A stretch of DNA of 64,000 nucleotides, taken from positions 62,001 through 126,000 of the forward strand of contig JADJSY010000011.1 of NCBI GenBank assembly GCA_016711435.1. Direction: 5' to 3'. Made by a program: the position numbers and the translations under genes. The stretch is from Lewinellaceae bacterium. Its GTDB lineage: Bacteria > Bacteroidota > Bacteroidia > Chitinophagales > Saprospiraceae. This document shows positions 39,142 to 50,040 of the stretch, piece by piece; the first letter of the stretch is position 1, and the number at the start of each line of letters is the position of its first letter. Under the pieces are notes generated by a model. It saw nothing but the letters and a program-made list of their open reading frames with translations. It was not told the DNA's origin and ran no database searches.

Positions 39142-39828
39142 TCAGGCCGTAAGTGCCCGCAACGGCACCGTTGTTGCCACAACAATGGTGTAGGTCACAT
39201 TGTAAGTGCCGTTGCCAACCGGTACCGCGCTGACAAAGTTTTTAACCATATTCAGGTTCGGCAGGTCGCCGCAGGCATCATCCGTGATGTCTGTGTCGCC
39301 GTCGTTATCCGTATCCAAAGTTGCACGGTTGTACAAACCCTGACCTGGGTTGCTGCCCGGGCCATTGCCGGATACTGCACAAGCCGTGTAAATGTTATCG
39401 CCACCGTCAGGTGATCCCGGAGCCAGGTTCAGGCTCACGTTGAACGGTACCGTGTAGGTGTGCGTTGCGCCCGCTGCAATCGCAGCATTGGTAGCCAAAG
39501 TGGTCGTACCGGTGGTGTTCATCGAACCGCTGGCCTGGCCGCTGTAACTGCCGCTGTTGATCGTTACATCGTTGTCGAATGAAGGCGTATCTTTCAAAGT
39601 GTAAGCACCCGATGCACCGCCGTTGTTGCTGACGGTAATCGTATAAGTCACTTTGTATGTGCCGTTTGCGTCTGGAACTGCGCTCACAAAGTTTTTAACC
39701 ATATTCAGGTTTGGCAGGTCGCCGCAGGCATCATCCGTGATGTCCGCATTGCCGTCACCGTTTACATCCAAAGTCGAACGGTTGAACAAACCTTGACCCG
39801 GGCCGCTGCCAGGGCCATTGCCCGGCAC
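39142..39828 (-). pseudogene. Giant surface protein fragment with A/B hybrid unit
   Basis: The 228-codon frame holds a unit that begins as type A (NMVKNFVSAVPDANGTYK) and continues as type B (TVSNNGGASGAYTLKDTPSF), followed by a type A unit. The hybrid indicates recombination or conversion between neighbouring units, or a mis-joined assembly. Confidence 0.75.
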
Positions 39829-40240
39829 TGCACAGGAGTGTAAATGTTGTCGCCACCGCCGGTGATCCGGGTGCCAGGTTCAGGCTTACGTTGAAGGTAA
39901 CTGTGTACGTATGCGTAGCACCTGCTGCGATGGTGGCGTTGGTTGCCAAAGTAGTCGTGCCACTGATATTCATCGAACCGCTGGCCTGGCCGCTGTAAGT
40001 GCCGCTGTTGATCGTCACGTCGTTGTCGAACAATGGCGTGTCTTTCAGGCCGTATGTGCCTGCAACTGTACCAGGGTTGGAAACTACGATGGTGTAGGTC
40101 ACATTGAAGGTGCCGTTACCGGTCGGTACTGCGCTCACAAAGTTTTTAACCATGTTGATATTCGGCAGGTCACCGCAGGCATCATCTGTGATGTCTGTGT
40201 CGCCGTCGTTATCCGAATCCAAAGTTGCACGGTTGTACAA
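39755..40240 (-). pseudogene. Giant surface protein fragment (type A unit)
   Basis: A 161-codon frame carries one type A unit. Frame is lost near 40,260 (an extra C in GCTGCCCAGGACC) on the N-terminal side. It is lost again at 39,833-39,862 on the C-terminal side, where several bases are missing relative to sister units. Confidence 0.75.
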
Positions 40241-40760
40241 ACCCTGATTTGGGCTGCTGCCCAGGACCGTTGCCCGGCACTTGGCATGGCGTGTAAATAT
40301 TGTCGCCGCCGTCCGGGGAACCCGGAGCCAAATTCAGGCTCACGTTGAAGGTAATGATGTAGGTGTGCGTTGCACCCGCTGCAATCGCAGCGTTTGTTGC
40401 CAAAGTAGTCGTGCCACTGATATTCATCGAACCACTCGCCTGGCCGCTGTAAGTACCGCTGTTGATCGTTATGTCATTGTCGAATGATGGCGTGTCTTTC
40501 AGCGTGTATGCACCCGCTGCACCACCATTGTTGCTGACGGTAACCGTATAAGTCACATTGTAAGTGCCATTACCCTCTGGAACCGCACTGACAAAGTTTT
40601 TACGCATCGTGAGGTTCGGCAAATCGCCGCAGGCATCATCCGTGATGTCCGCATTGCCGTCGCCGTTGGTATCCAGTGTAGAACGGTTGAACAAACCTTG
40701 TCCTGGGCCGCTGCCCGGGCCGTTGCCCGGTACTGCACATGGTGTAAATGTTGTCACCAC
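40209..40760 (-). pseudogene. Giant surface protein fragment (type B unit)
   Basis: A 183-codon frame carries a type B unit (TMRKNFVSAVPEGNGTYN). The N-terminal boundary at about 40,742-40,765 combines two missing bases (CATGGTGTAAATG against CATGGTGTGTAAATG) and one extra C. Confidence 0.75.
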
Positions 40761-41245
40761 CCGGTGATCCCGGGTGCCAGGTTCATACTTACGTTGAAGG
40801 TAACTGTGTACATATGCGACGCACCCCCTGCAATCGCAGCGTTGGTTGCCAAAGTAGTCGTGCCACTGATATTCATCGAACCGCTGGCCTGGCCGCTGTA
40901 ACTGCCGCTGTTGATCGTCACGTCGTTGTCGAACAATGGCGTGTCTTTCAGGCCGTATGTACCTGCAACGGTACCAGGGTTGGAAACTACGATGGTGTAG
41001 GTCACATTGAATGTGCCGTTACCGGTCGGTACTGCGCTGACAAAGTTTTTGACCATGTTGATATTCGGCAGGTCGCCGCAGGCATCATCCGTGATGTCTG
41101 TGTCGCCGTCGTTATCCGAGTCCAAAGTTGCACGGTTGTACAAGCCCTGACCTGGGTTGCTGCCAGGACCGTTGCCCGGTACTGCGCATGGCGTGTAAAT
41201 ATTATCGCCGCCGTCGGGGGAACCCGGAGCCAAATTCAGGCTCAC
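40754..41245 (-). pseudogene. Giant surface protein fragment (type A unit)
   Basis: A 163-codon frame carries a complete type A unit between the indels at about 40,760 and 41,257. At 41,257 the plus strand reads GGTAACGTGTAGG where sister copies read GGTAACTGTGTAGG, so one base is missing. Confidence 0.75.
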
Positions 41246-41892
41246 ATTGAAGGTAACGTGTAGGTGTGCGTTGCGCCCGCTGCAATGGCAGCGTTTGTTG
41301 CCAAAGTGGTCGTGCCGCTGGTGTTCATCGCGCCGCTGGCCTGACCGCTGTAAGTGCCGCTGTTGATCGTTACATCGTTGTCAAACAACGGCGTATCTTT
41401 CAAAGTGTACGCACCCGATGCACCGCCATTGTTGCTGACGGTAATCGTATAAGTCACTGTGTATGTGCCATTTCCGTTTGGAACCGCACTGCCAAAGTCT
41501 TTACGCATCGTGATATTCGGCAAATCGCCGCAGGCGTCATCCGTGATGTCCGCATTGCCGTCGCCGTTGACGTCTAATTCCGCACGGTTGAACAAGCCCT
41601 GACCGGGGCTGCTGCCAGGGCCGTTGCCCGGTACTGCGCATGGCGTGTAAATGTTGTCACCACCCGGTGATCCGGGCGTCAGGTTCAGACTTACGTTGAA
41701 GGTAACTGTATAGGTATGCGTTGCACCCGCCGCAATCGCAGCGTTGGTCGCCAAAGTAGTCGTGCCACTGATATTCATCGCACCGCTGGCCTGGCCGCTG
41801 TAACTGCCGCTGTTGATCGTTATATCGTTGTCAAACAATGGCGTGTCTTTCAGGCCGTAGGTGACCAGCACCGCCAGTGTTGGAAACAACAA
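41242..41892 (-). pseudogene. Giant surface protein fragment (A and B units)
   Basis: A 216-codon frame spans parts of a type A and a type B unit. The first residues before VTYGLKDTPL are out of frame because of one extra base near 41,863 (GGTGACC against GGTACC in the plus-strand linker). Confidence 0.75.
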
Positions 41893-42535
41893 TGGTGTAG
41901 GTCACATTGTACGTGCCGTTTCCGGCCGGCACCGCACTGACAAAGGATTTGATCATGTTGATGTTCGGCAGATCGCCGCAGGCATCGTCCGTGATGTCCG
42001 TGTCGCCGTCATTGTCCGTATCCACGGTGGCACGGTTGTACAAACCCTGATTTGGGCTGCTGCCAGGACCGTTGCCCGGCACTTGGCATGGCGTGTATGT
42101 ATTATCGCCGCCGTCGGGGGAACCCGGAGCCAAATTCAGGCTCACGTTGAAGGTAATGAAGTAGGTGTGCGTTGCACCCGCTGCGATGGCTGCGTTTGTT
42201 GCCAAAGTGGTCGTACCGCTGGTGTTCATGGAACCGCCGGCCTGGCCGCTGTAAGTACCGCTGTTGATCGTTACATCGTTGTCGAATGAAGGCGTATCTT
42301 TCAAAGTGTATGCACCCGATGCACCGCCATTGTTGCTGACGGTAACCGTATAAGTCACATTGTACGTGCCATTACCACCTGGAACCGCACTGACAAAGTC
42401 TTTATGCATCTTGATGTTCGGCAAATCGCCGCAGGCATCATCCGTGATGTCCGCATTGCCGTCGCTGTTGACGTCTAATTCCGCACGGTTGTACAAGCCC
42501 TGACCGGGGCCGCTGCCCGGGCCATTGCCAGGCAC
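41831..42535 (-). pseudogene. Giant surface protein fragment (B and A units)
   Basis: A 234-codon frame begins in a unit tail, runs through a type B unit (KMHKDFVSAVPGGNGTYN) and into a type A unit, and ends out of frame after VVSNTGGAG. On the N-terminal side an extra T near 42,562 and a missing base near 42,588 separate it from the next fragment. Confidence 0.75.
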
Positions 42536-42586
42536 CGCGCATGGCGTGTAAATGTTGTCACCACTCCGGTGATCCGGGTGCCAGGT

Positions 42587-44155
42587 TCAACTTACGTTGA
42601 AGGTAACTGTGTACATATGCGACGCACCCGCCGCAATCGCAGCGTTGGTTGCCAAAGTAGTCGTGCCACTGATATTCATCGCACCGCTGGCCTGGCCGCT
42701 GAACGAACCGCTGTTGATCGTCACGTCGTTGTCGAACATCGGTGTGTGGTTGGAAACTACGATGGTGTAGGTCACATTGAAGGTGCCGTTTCCGTTTGGT
42801 ACAGCACTTACAAAGTTCTTGACCATGTTGATATTCGGCAGGTCACCACAGGCATCATCCGTGATGTCCGTGTCGCCGTCGTTGTCCGTATCCAGTTCCG
42901 CACGGTTGTACAAACCCTGATTTGGGCCGCTGCCAGGACCGTTGCCCGGCACTTGGCATGGCGTGTATGTATTATCGCCGCCGCCGGGGATCCCGGAGCC
43001 AAATTCAGGCTCACGTTGAAGGTAATGAAGTAGGTGTGCGTTGCACCCGCTGCGATGGCTGCGTTTGTTGCCAAAGTGGTCGTGCCGCTGGTACTCATTG
43101 AACCGCCGGCCTGGCCGCTGTAAGTACCGCTGTTGATCGTTACATCGTTGTCGAATGAAGGCGTATCTTTCAAAGTGTATGCACCCGATGCACCGCCGTT
43201 GTTGCTGACGGTAATCGGTATAAGTCACATTGTATGTTCCATTTCCGTTTGGACCCGCACTGCCAAAGTCTTTACGCATCGTGATATCCGGCAAGTCGCC
43301 GCAGGAATCATCCGTGATGTCTGTGTCGACGTCGTTGTCCGTATCCAAAAGGGCGCGGTTGTACAAACCCTGACCGGGGCCGCTGCCCGGACCGTTACCC
43401 GGTACAGCGCAAGCAGTATAAATATTGTCGCCACCGTCCGGTGATCCCAGAGCCAGGTTCAGGCTCACATTATAAGTGATAGAGAACACATCTGTTAATC
43501 CAGCGCCAAGGGAAGTGTTGCTGATTAAAGTTAATGTACCCGGATCACCCGTAAAAGTATTAAAGAACGTTCCGCAACAAATCAGACCTCCGTTGTAACT
43601 ACCACCGTTCACCGTCACATCGTCATCAAAAGCATGGGTATCTTTCAAGGTATAGGTACCTGTGGCGCCGCCCGTGTTGGTTACAAAAATATTATACGTT
43701 ACATCGTAAGTACCATCTGGTTTCACGGTTGCAGAAACAAAGTCTTTACGCATCGTGAGGTTCGGCAAGTCGCCGCAGGCGTCATCCGTGATGTCCGCAT
43801 TGCCGTCGCCGTTGACGTCTAATTCAGCGCGGTTGAACAAGCCCTGATTTGGACTGCTGCCCGGACCGTTGCCCGGTACGCTGCATCGCGTGTAAATATT
43901 GTCGCCGCCGTCCGCTGAACCCGGAGCCAGGTTCAGGCTCACGTTGAAGGTCACATTGTAGGTGTGCGTTGCACCCGCTGCAATCGCAGCGTTTGTTGCC
44001 AAAGTAGTCGTGCCACTGATATTCATCGAACCACTGGCCTGGCCGCTGTAACTGCCGCTGTTGATCGTCACATCGTTGTCAAACAATGGCGTGTCTTTCA
44101 GGCCGTAAGTGCCTGCAACTGTACCAGGGTTGGAAACTACGATGGTGTAGGTCAC
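42587..44155 (-). CDS. Giant surface protein segment (DUF11-like units, contains variant unit)
   Basis: This 522-codon open frame spans three to four units, including an intact copy of the longer variant unit (TVKPDGTYDVTYNIFVTNTG). Between about 43,216 (an extra G in GTAATCGGTATAAG) and about 42,985 (a missing base) the translation is out of frame (YRQQQRRCIGCIHFERYAFI), then it recovers. A 36-bp in-frame deletion removes the TVAGTYGLKD linker near 42,746. No start signal or signal peptide is present, so it is an internal part of the giant gene. Confidence 0.75.
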   Translation of the reverse strand: MTYTIVVSNPGTVAGTYGLKDTPLFDNDVTINSGSYSGQASGSMNISGTTTLATNAAIAAGATHTYNVTFNVSLNLAPGSADGGDNIYTRCSVPGNGPGSSPNQGLFNRAELDVNGDGNADITDDACGDLPNLTMRKDFVSATVKPDGTYDVTYNIFVTNTGGATGTYTLKDTHAFDDDVTVNGGSYNGGLICCGTFFNTFTGDPGTLTLISNTSLGAGLTDVFSITYNVSLNLALGSPDGGDNIYTACAVPGNGPGSGPGQGLYNRALLDTDNDVDTDITDDSCGDLPDITMRKDFGSAGPNGNGTYNVTYTDYRQQQRRCIGCIHFERYAFIRQRCNDQQRYLQRPGRRFNEYQRHDHFGNKRSHRSGCNAHLLHYLQREPEFGSGIPGGGDNTYTPCQVPGNGPGSGPNQGLYNRAELDTDNDGDTDITDDACGDLPNINMVKNFVSAVPNGNGTFNVTYTIVVSNHTPMFDNDVTINSGSFSGQASGAMNISGTTTLATNAAIAAGASHMYTVTFNVS

Positions 44156-47100
44156 ATTGAAGGTGCCGTTGCCGCCGGTACCGCACTACAAAGTTTTTCG
44201 CCAGGTTGATATTCGGCAGATCGCCGCAGGCATCATCCGTGATATCCGTGTCGCCGTCATTGTCCGAATCCAGTTCCGCACGGTTGTACAAGCCCTGACC
44301 GGGGCCGCTGCCAGGGCCGTTACCCGGCACTTGGCATGGCGTGTAAATATTGTTCCCGCCGTCGGGGGATCCCGGAGCCAGGTTCAGGCTTACATTGAAG
44401 GTAATCGTGTAGTTATGCGTTGCACCTGCTGCAATCGCTGCGTTTGTTGCCAAAGTGGTCGTGCCGCTGGTACTCATTGAACCGCCGGCCTGGCCGCTGT
44501 AAGTACCGCTGTTGATCGTTACATCGTTGTCGAATGAAGGCGTATCTTTCAAAGTGTATGCACCCGATGCACCGCCGTTGTTGCTGACGGTAACCGTATA
44601 AGTCACATTGTAAGTGCCATTACCACTTGGAACCGCACCCACAAAGTCTTTACGCATCGTGAGGTTCGGCAAATCGCCGCAGGCATCATCCGTGATGTCC
44701 GCATTGCCGTCGCCGTTGACGTCTAATTCCGCACGGTTGAACAAGCCCTGTCCGGGGCCGCTGCCAGGGCCGTTGCCCGGTACTGCACATGGCGTGTAAA
44801 TGTTGTCACCACCCGGTGATCCGGGTGTCAGGTTCATACTTACGTTGAAGGTAACTGTGTACATATGCGACGCACCCGCTGCAATCGCAGCGTTGGTTGC
44901 CAAAGTAGTCGTGCCACTGATATTCATCGAACCACTGGCCTGGCCGCTGTAACTGCCGCTGTTGATCGTTACGTCGTTGTCGAACAATGGTGTGTCTTTC
45001 AGGCCGTATGTACCTGCAACGGTACCCGGATTAGACACAACAATGTTATAGGTTACATTGTACGTACCGTTTCCAACCGGAACCGCACCCACAAAGTTTT
45101 TCACCATGTTGATGTTCGGCAGATCGCCGCAGGCATCATCCGTAATGTCTGTGTCGCCATCATTGTCCGTATCCACGGTGGCACGGTTGTACAAACCCTG
45201 ATTTGGGCTGCTGCCAGGACCGTTGCCCGGCACTTGGCATGGCGTGTATGTATTATCGCCGCCGTCGGGGGAACCCGGAGCCAAATTCAGGCTCACGTTG
45301 AAGGTAATGAAGTAGGTGTGCGTTGCGCCCGCTGCGATCGCAGCGTTTGTTGCCAAAGTGGTCGTGCCGCTGGTACTCATTGAACCGCCGGCCTGGCCGC
45401 TGTAAGTGCCGCTGTTGATCGTTACATCGTTGTCGAATGAAGGCGTATCTTTCAAAGTGTATGCACCCGATGCACCGCCATTGTTGCTGACGGTAACCGT
45501 ATAAGTCACTGTGTATGTGCCATTTCCGTTTGGAACCGCACTGCCAAAGTCTTTACGCATCGTGATATTCGGCAAGTCGCCGCAGGCATCATCCGTGATG
45601 TCTGTGTCGCCGTCGTTGTCCGAATCCAGTTCCGCACGGTTGTACAGACCCTGGGCGGGGCCGCTGCCAGGACCGTTACCCGGCACTTGGCATGGTGTGT
45701 AAATATTGTTCCCGCCGTCGGGTGATCCCGGAGCCAGGTTCAGGCTTACATTGAAGGTAATCGTGTAGTTATGCGTTGCACCTGCTGCAATCGCTGCATT
45801 TGTTGCCAAGGTGGTTGTACCGCTCGTGTTCATCGAACCGCTCGCCTGGCCACTGTAACTGCCACTATTGATCGTCACGTCGTTGTCGAACAATGGCGTG
45901 TCTTTCAGGCCGTATGTGCCGCTGCCAGTTCCGGTATTTGTAACAACGACTGAATAAGTCACATTGTAAGTGCCATTACCTGTTGGAACAGCACCTACAA
46001 AGTTCTTGACCATATTAATGGACGGACAATTTGTTACCACCACGGTAGCAGCAGCCGTTTTTGTGCAGCCATTTGCACCTGTTACCGTTACAGTATACGT
46101 AGTAGTTGTAACAGGAGAAACCGTAATCGCAGCAGTTGTTGCACCTGTACTCCAGGAGAAAGTACCCGTACCGGAAGCGGTCAGCACCGTGCTGAAGCCG
46201 TTGCAGATATTAGTATTTCCTGAAATAGATGCTGTAGGAGGAAAGAGGGGGGTGAGAGCCGCATCCGCAGTAGCGATGCAACCTTGAGGACTTGTAACTG
46301 TAACTTGATATACTACCGGTGTAGCCGGCATGATTACCGAGATCGAAGAAGTTGTTTCGCCGGTGGGCCACAAATAGGTGCCGCCACCTGAAGCTGAAAT
46401 AGTCACTGATTGTCCGATACAACCAACAGCGCCCACCGCCATAGCATTAGGCAAAGGATTTACGGTGACTGTAGCAGTCGCCGTTTTGGTGCAGTTGTTC
46501 GCTCCGGTAACTGTAACTGTATAGGTTGTTGTCGTTGCAGGGCTGACTGTGATAGCCGCCGTGGTAGCGCCGGTGCTCCAAAGGTAAGAACCGCCGCCGC
46601 TTGCTGTAATGACACTGCTTTGACCGACACAAATTGCCGCAGGTGATGCGCTCGCATTCGCATTCGGCAATGGAAGTACCGTTACCGTTGCAGTGGCTGT
46701 TTTTGTACAGTTATTCGCGCCCGTTACCGTTACCGTATAGGTTGTTGTGATGGCAGGGCTGACTGTGATAGAGGCCGTGGTAGCCCCCGTATTCCACAAA
46801 TAAGTGCCGCCGCCAGTGGCTGTAACCACGCTGCTTTGACCAACACAAATAGTGGGTGGCGTAGCGGATGCAGCAGCATTCGGAAGTGGAAGCACTGTAA
46901 CCGTTGCAGTCGCCGTTTTTGTACAGTTGTTTGCTCCGGTAACAGTTACAGTATAAGTTGTTGTCGTGGCAGGGCTGACTGTGATAGCCGCCGTGGTAGC
47001 GCCGGTGCTCCACAAGTAAGTACCGCCGCCCGTGGCAGTAACCACGCTGCTTTGTCCTTCACATATCGTAGCAGGAGTTGCACTCGCACTGGCATTCGGC

Positions 47101-47312
47101 AATGGAAGTACCGTTACCGTGGCGGTGGCTGTTTTCGTGCAGTTATTTGCGCCGGTTACCGTAACCGTATAGGTTGTTGTGATGGCAGGGCTGACCGTGA
47201 TAGACGCCGTAGTAGCGCCGTGTGCTCCACAAGTAAGTACCGCCGCCCGTGGCAGTAACCACGCTGCTTTGTCCGGCACAAATAGTCGGCGGTGTAGCGG
47301 ATGCAGATGCAT
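44079..47312 (-). CDS. Giant surface protein segment (Ig-like repeats then DUF11-like units)
   Basis: This 1,077-codon frame starts out of frame (about 30 residues), then gives five to six Ig-like repeats of 71 residues (QSSVVTATGGGTYLWSTGAT and TTYTVTVTGANNCTKTATAT). A transition (TCPSINMVKNF) leads into four clean DUF11-like A/B units. It ends at about 44,180, where two bases are missing against sister units. The N-terminal boundary at 47,220 has one extra T (GCGCCGTGTGCTCC against GCGCCGGTGCTCC). Confidence 0.82.
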   Translation of the reverse strand: MHLHPLHRRLFVPDKAAWLLPRAAVLTCGAHGATTASITVSPAITTTYTVTVTGANNCTKTATATVTVLPLPNASASATPATICEGQSSVVTATGGGTYLWSTGATTAAITVSPATTTTYTVTVTGANNCTKTATATVTVLPLPNAAASATPPTICVGQSSVVTATGGGTYLWNTGATTASITVSPAITTTYTVTVTGANNCTKTATATVTVLPLPNANASASPAAICVGQSSVITASGGGSYLWSTGATTAAITVSPATTTTYTVTVTGANNCTKTATATVTVNPLPNAMAVGAVGCIGQSVTISASGGGTYLWPTGETTSSISVIMPATPVVYQVTVTSPQGCIATADAALTPLFPPTASISGNTNICNGFSTVLTASGTGTFSWSTGATTAAITVSPVTTTTYTVTVTGANGCTKTAAATVVVTNCPSINMVKNFVGAVPTGNGTYNVTYSVVVTNTGTGSGTYGLKDTPLFDNDVTINSGSYSGQASGSMNTSGTTTLATNAAIAAGATHNYTITFNVSLNLAPGSPDGGNNIYTPCQVPGNGPGSGPAQGLYNRAELDSDNDGDTDITDDACGDLPNITMRKDFGSAVPNGNGTYTVTYTVTVSNNGGASGAYTLKDTPSFDNDVTINSGTYSGQAGGSMSTSGTTTLATNAAIAAGATHTYFITFNVSLNLAPGSPDGGDNTYTPCQVPGNGPGSSPNQGLYNRATVDTDNDGDTDITDDACGDLPNINMVKNFVGAVPVGNGTYNVTYNIVVSNPGTVAGTYGLKDTPLFDNDVTINSGSYSGQASGSMNISGTTTLATNAAIAAGASHMYTVTFNVSMNLTPGSPGGDNIYTPCAVPGNGPGSGPGQGLFNRAELDVNGDGNADITDDACGDLPNLTMRKDFVGAVPSGNGTYNVTYTVTVSNNGGASGAYTLKDTPSFDNDVTINSGTYSGQAGGSMSTSGTTTLATNAAIAAGATHNYTITFNVSLNLAPGSPDGGNNIYTPCQVPGNGPGSGPGQGLYNRAELDSDNDGDTDITDDACGDLPNINLAKNFVVRYRRQRHLQCDLHHRSFQPWYSCRHLRPERHAIV

Positions 47313-50040
47313 TCGGAAGTGGAAGTACTGTAACTGTCGCAGTTGCCGTTTTCGTGCAGTTATTTGCTCCGGTTACCGTAACCGTATAGGTTGTTGTGAT
47401 GGCAGGGCTGACCGTGATAGACGCCGTGGTAGCGCCGGTGCTCCACAGGTAAGAACCGCCGCCGCTTGCTGTAATGATGCTGCTCTGCCCTTCACAAATG
47501 GTAGCAGGCGATGCACTTGCATTCGCATCCGGCAATGGAAGGACCGTTACCGTTGCAGTGGCTGTTTTTGTACAGTTATTCGCGCCCGTTACCGTTACCG
47601 TATAGGTTGTTGTGGTGGCAGGGCTGACCGTGATAGACGCCGTGGTAGCGCCGGTGCTCCACAAGTAAGTGCCGCCGCCGGTGGCAGTAACCACGCTGCT
47701 TTGTCCAACACAAATAGTGGGTGGAGTAGCGGATGCAGCAGCATTCGGAAGTGGAAGCACTGTAACCGTTGCAGTCGCCGTTTTCGTGCAGTTATTTGCT
47801 CCGGTAACCGTAACCGTATAGGTTGTTGTCGATGGCAGGGCTGACTGTGATAGCCGCCGTGGTAGCGCCGGTGCTCCAAAGGTAAGAGCCGCCGCCGCTT
47901 GCTGTAATGACACTGCTTTGTCCTTCACAAATAGTAGCAGGCGATGCACTTGCAGTGGCATTCGGCAATGGAAGTACCGTTACCGTGGCGGTGGCTGTTT
48001 TCGTGCAGTTATTTGCGCCGGTTACCGTAACCGTATAGGTTGTTGTGATGGCAGGGCTGACCGTGATAGACGCCGTGGTAGCGCCGGTGCTCCACAAGTA
48101 AGTACCGCCGCCCGTGGCAGTAACCACGCTGCTTTGTCCGGCACAAATAGTGGGTGGCGTAGCGGATGCAGCAGCATTCGGAAGTGGAAGCACTGTAACC
48201 GTTGCAGTCGCCGTTTTGGTGCAGTTGTTTGCTCCGGTAACTGTAACTGTATAAGTTGTTGTCGTTGCAGGGCTGACTGTGATAGCCGCCGTGGTAGCGC
48301 CTGTGCTCCACAGGTAAGAGCCGCCGCCGCTTGCTGTAATGATGCTGCTCTGCCCTTCACAAATAGTAGCAGGCGATGCACTTGCAGTGGCATTCGGCAA
48401 TGGAAGTACCGTTACCGTGGCGGTGGCTGTTTTCGTGCAGTTATTTGCGCCGGTTACCGTAACCGTATAGGTTGTTGTGATGGCAGGGCTGACTGTGATA
48501 GAGGCCGTGGTAGCTCCCGTATTCCACAAATAAGTGCCGCCGCCCGTGGCAGTAACCACGCTGCTTTGACCAACACAAATAGTGGGTGGCGTAGCGGATG
48601 CAGCAGCATTCGGAGGACTGAGTACCGTTACCGTACGTGTTGCCGTGGCAGTACAACCCAAGGCTCCTGTTACAGTTACAGTATAAGTAGTCGTCGAAGT
48701 CGGGTTAACAGAAATAGAAGCACTTGTCGCGCCGGTGTTCCACACGTATGTGCCACCGCCTGAAGCTGTCAGTGTCGTACTTAGACCCGAACAAATAGAG
48801 TTATTTCCCGTGATGGAAGCCGTTGGAGGCAGGTTCAAACAAGGGATACAGGAATTGCCGGAAAGATTGATGTTGATGTCGTACTGGGCGCCTGCCACCA
48901 AGGTGTATGCCGTATTGGTCGGCTGGCTGACAATGTTAACCAGGCTGAGCCATCCTGAAGCACCGTATACATTTTGGTTGCCATTGGCGCCGGTACCTAC
49001 CTGAAAGGCCGGTCCCATGCGAACAAAAGTGGCCTGAGCGCCTGCCAGATTACCCAAACCGTTTACCACAGCGGTCGTTGTTGTGTAATAGTAATAGTCT
49101 GTCGTGCTGGGCGTATAAGCACAGTTGGGTGCATGTGGGCTACCGGCAGGCGTTGTAGTGGTTCTGCCGGAGAATAATACATTTAGGCTGAACTGCGAAC
49201 CCTGGGCATTGGTAATCGTACCCGTAAATATCGCAGTACCATCCGAAAACTCCTGGAACGTCGGAGCACTCAGGGAATAGCGCTCATTACCGGATGACCC
49301 ATCGCCATTAACCAGATTATCTGCGTAGAAGCCGTAAGGGGTACCTCCACAATCAATAGAGTTGGACGCCGTACGCGTATAACACGGCGCGTCACAATTC
49401 GTTACCTGCACAGCCTCAGAAGCAGTGGCCGTACAACCTGCTGCGTTTGTGACCGTTACTATATATATAGTCTGTGCACTTGGACTGACATTGATGGCTG
49501 CCGTTGTAGCGCCCGTACTCCAGAGGTAGGAAGTACCGCCCGATGCCGTCAGCGTGGTGGAAGAACCGTCGCAAACAACGTTTGTACCGGTAATGGCCGG
49601 CGTAGGAGTGCTGCCTTTGGTTACCGTGGCCGTCGCCGTTTTGGTACATCCATTGGCGCCGGTGACCGTGACGGTATAAGTGGTAGTGACAGCCGGGCTG
49701 ACCGTAATGGAAGCAGTTGTAGCGCCGGTGCTCCAGGCATATGTACCACCACCTGTTGCAGTGATGATACTATTTTGGCCGGGACAAATCGTAGCCGGCA
49801 CGGCAGTCGCTGCCGCATTGGGCTGAGCATTGACCGTCACTGTGCGCGTGGCCGTTTTGGTACAACCATTGGCGCCTGTTACCGTAACGGTATAGGTGGT
49901 GGTGCTCGTTGGACTGACAGTAATAACTGCCGACGTAGCGCCAGTATTCCATAAGTACGTGCCGCCACCGCTTGCAGTGAGCGAAGTACTGCCACCACTA
50001 CAAATGGTAGAAGTGCCTGAAACGGCAGCATTGGGTTGCG
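46020..50040 (-). repeat. Ig-like (PKD/SprB-related) 213-bp repeat array
   Basis: The units encode ICxGQSSVITASGGGSYLW, STGATTAAITVSPATTTTYT and VTVTGANNCTKTATATVTVL, then PLPNA, giving 71 residues (213 bp). About 13 units lie in 46.02-48.84 kb, many nearly identical at the DNA level, and three more diverged units lie at 49.4-50.03 kb. They are separated by a non-repeat domain (48.84-49.4 kb; DCGGTPYGFYADNLVNGDGS, YTLVAGAQYDININLSGNSC). Each unit has a Cys near its start and one in its last third. Confidence 0.88.
47143..47961 (-). pseudogene. Giant surface protein fragment (Ig-like repeats)
   Basis: This 272-codon frame carries about three Ig-like 71-residue repeats between two single-base insertions, at about 47,830 (TTGTTGTCGATGG against TTGTTGTGATGG) and 47,221. 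Its ends read out of frame. Confidence 0.78.

Larger units (their letters stand above)
37431..46020 (-). repeat. DUF11-like 151-residue repeat array, 19 units, alternating A/B types
   Basis: The landmark around CGCCGCAGGC recurs at 37431, 37902, 38356, 38810, 39262, 39715, 40166, 40620, 41069, 41521, 41969, 42422, 42839, 43292, 43766, 44217, 44670, 45120 and 45573, so the period is about 453 bp. Protein units are of type A (NMVKNFVSAVP, SNPGTVAGTYGLKDTPLFDN) or type B (TMRKDFGSAVP, SNNGGASGAYTLKDTPSFDN). In protein order they run A B A B A V B A B A B A B A h A B A V, where V is a longer variant and h is an A/B hybrid. Each unit has two Cys (PCxVPGNGPG and DDACGDLP) and an Asp-rich calcium-type loop (DSDNDGDTDITDD). 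One unit (42,422-42,839) has lost about 36 bp. Confidence 0.92.

Noticed and set aside
37431..50040. Regular direct repeats that could suggest a CRISPR array or satellite DNA
   Set aside because: Periods of 213 and about 453 bp are multiples of 3, the repeats translate to protein domains, and there are no unique spacers or short palindromic repeats.
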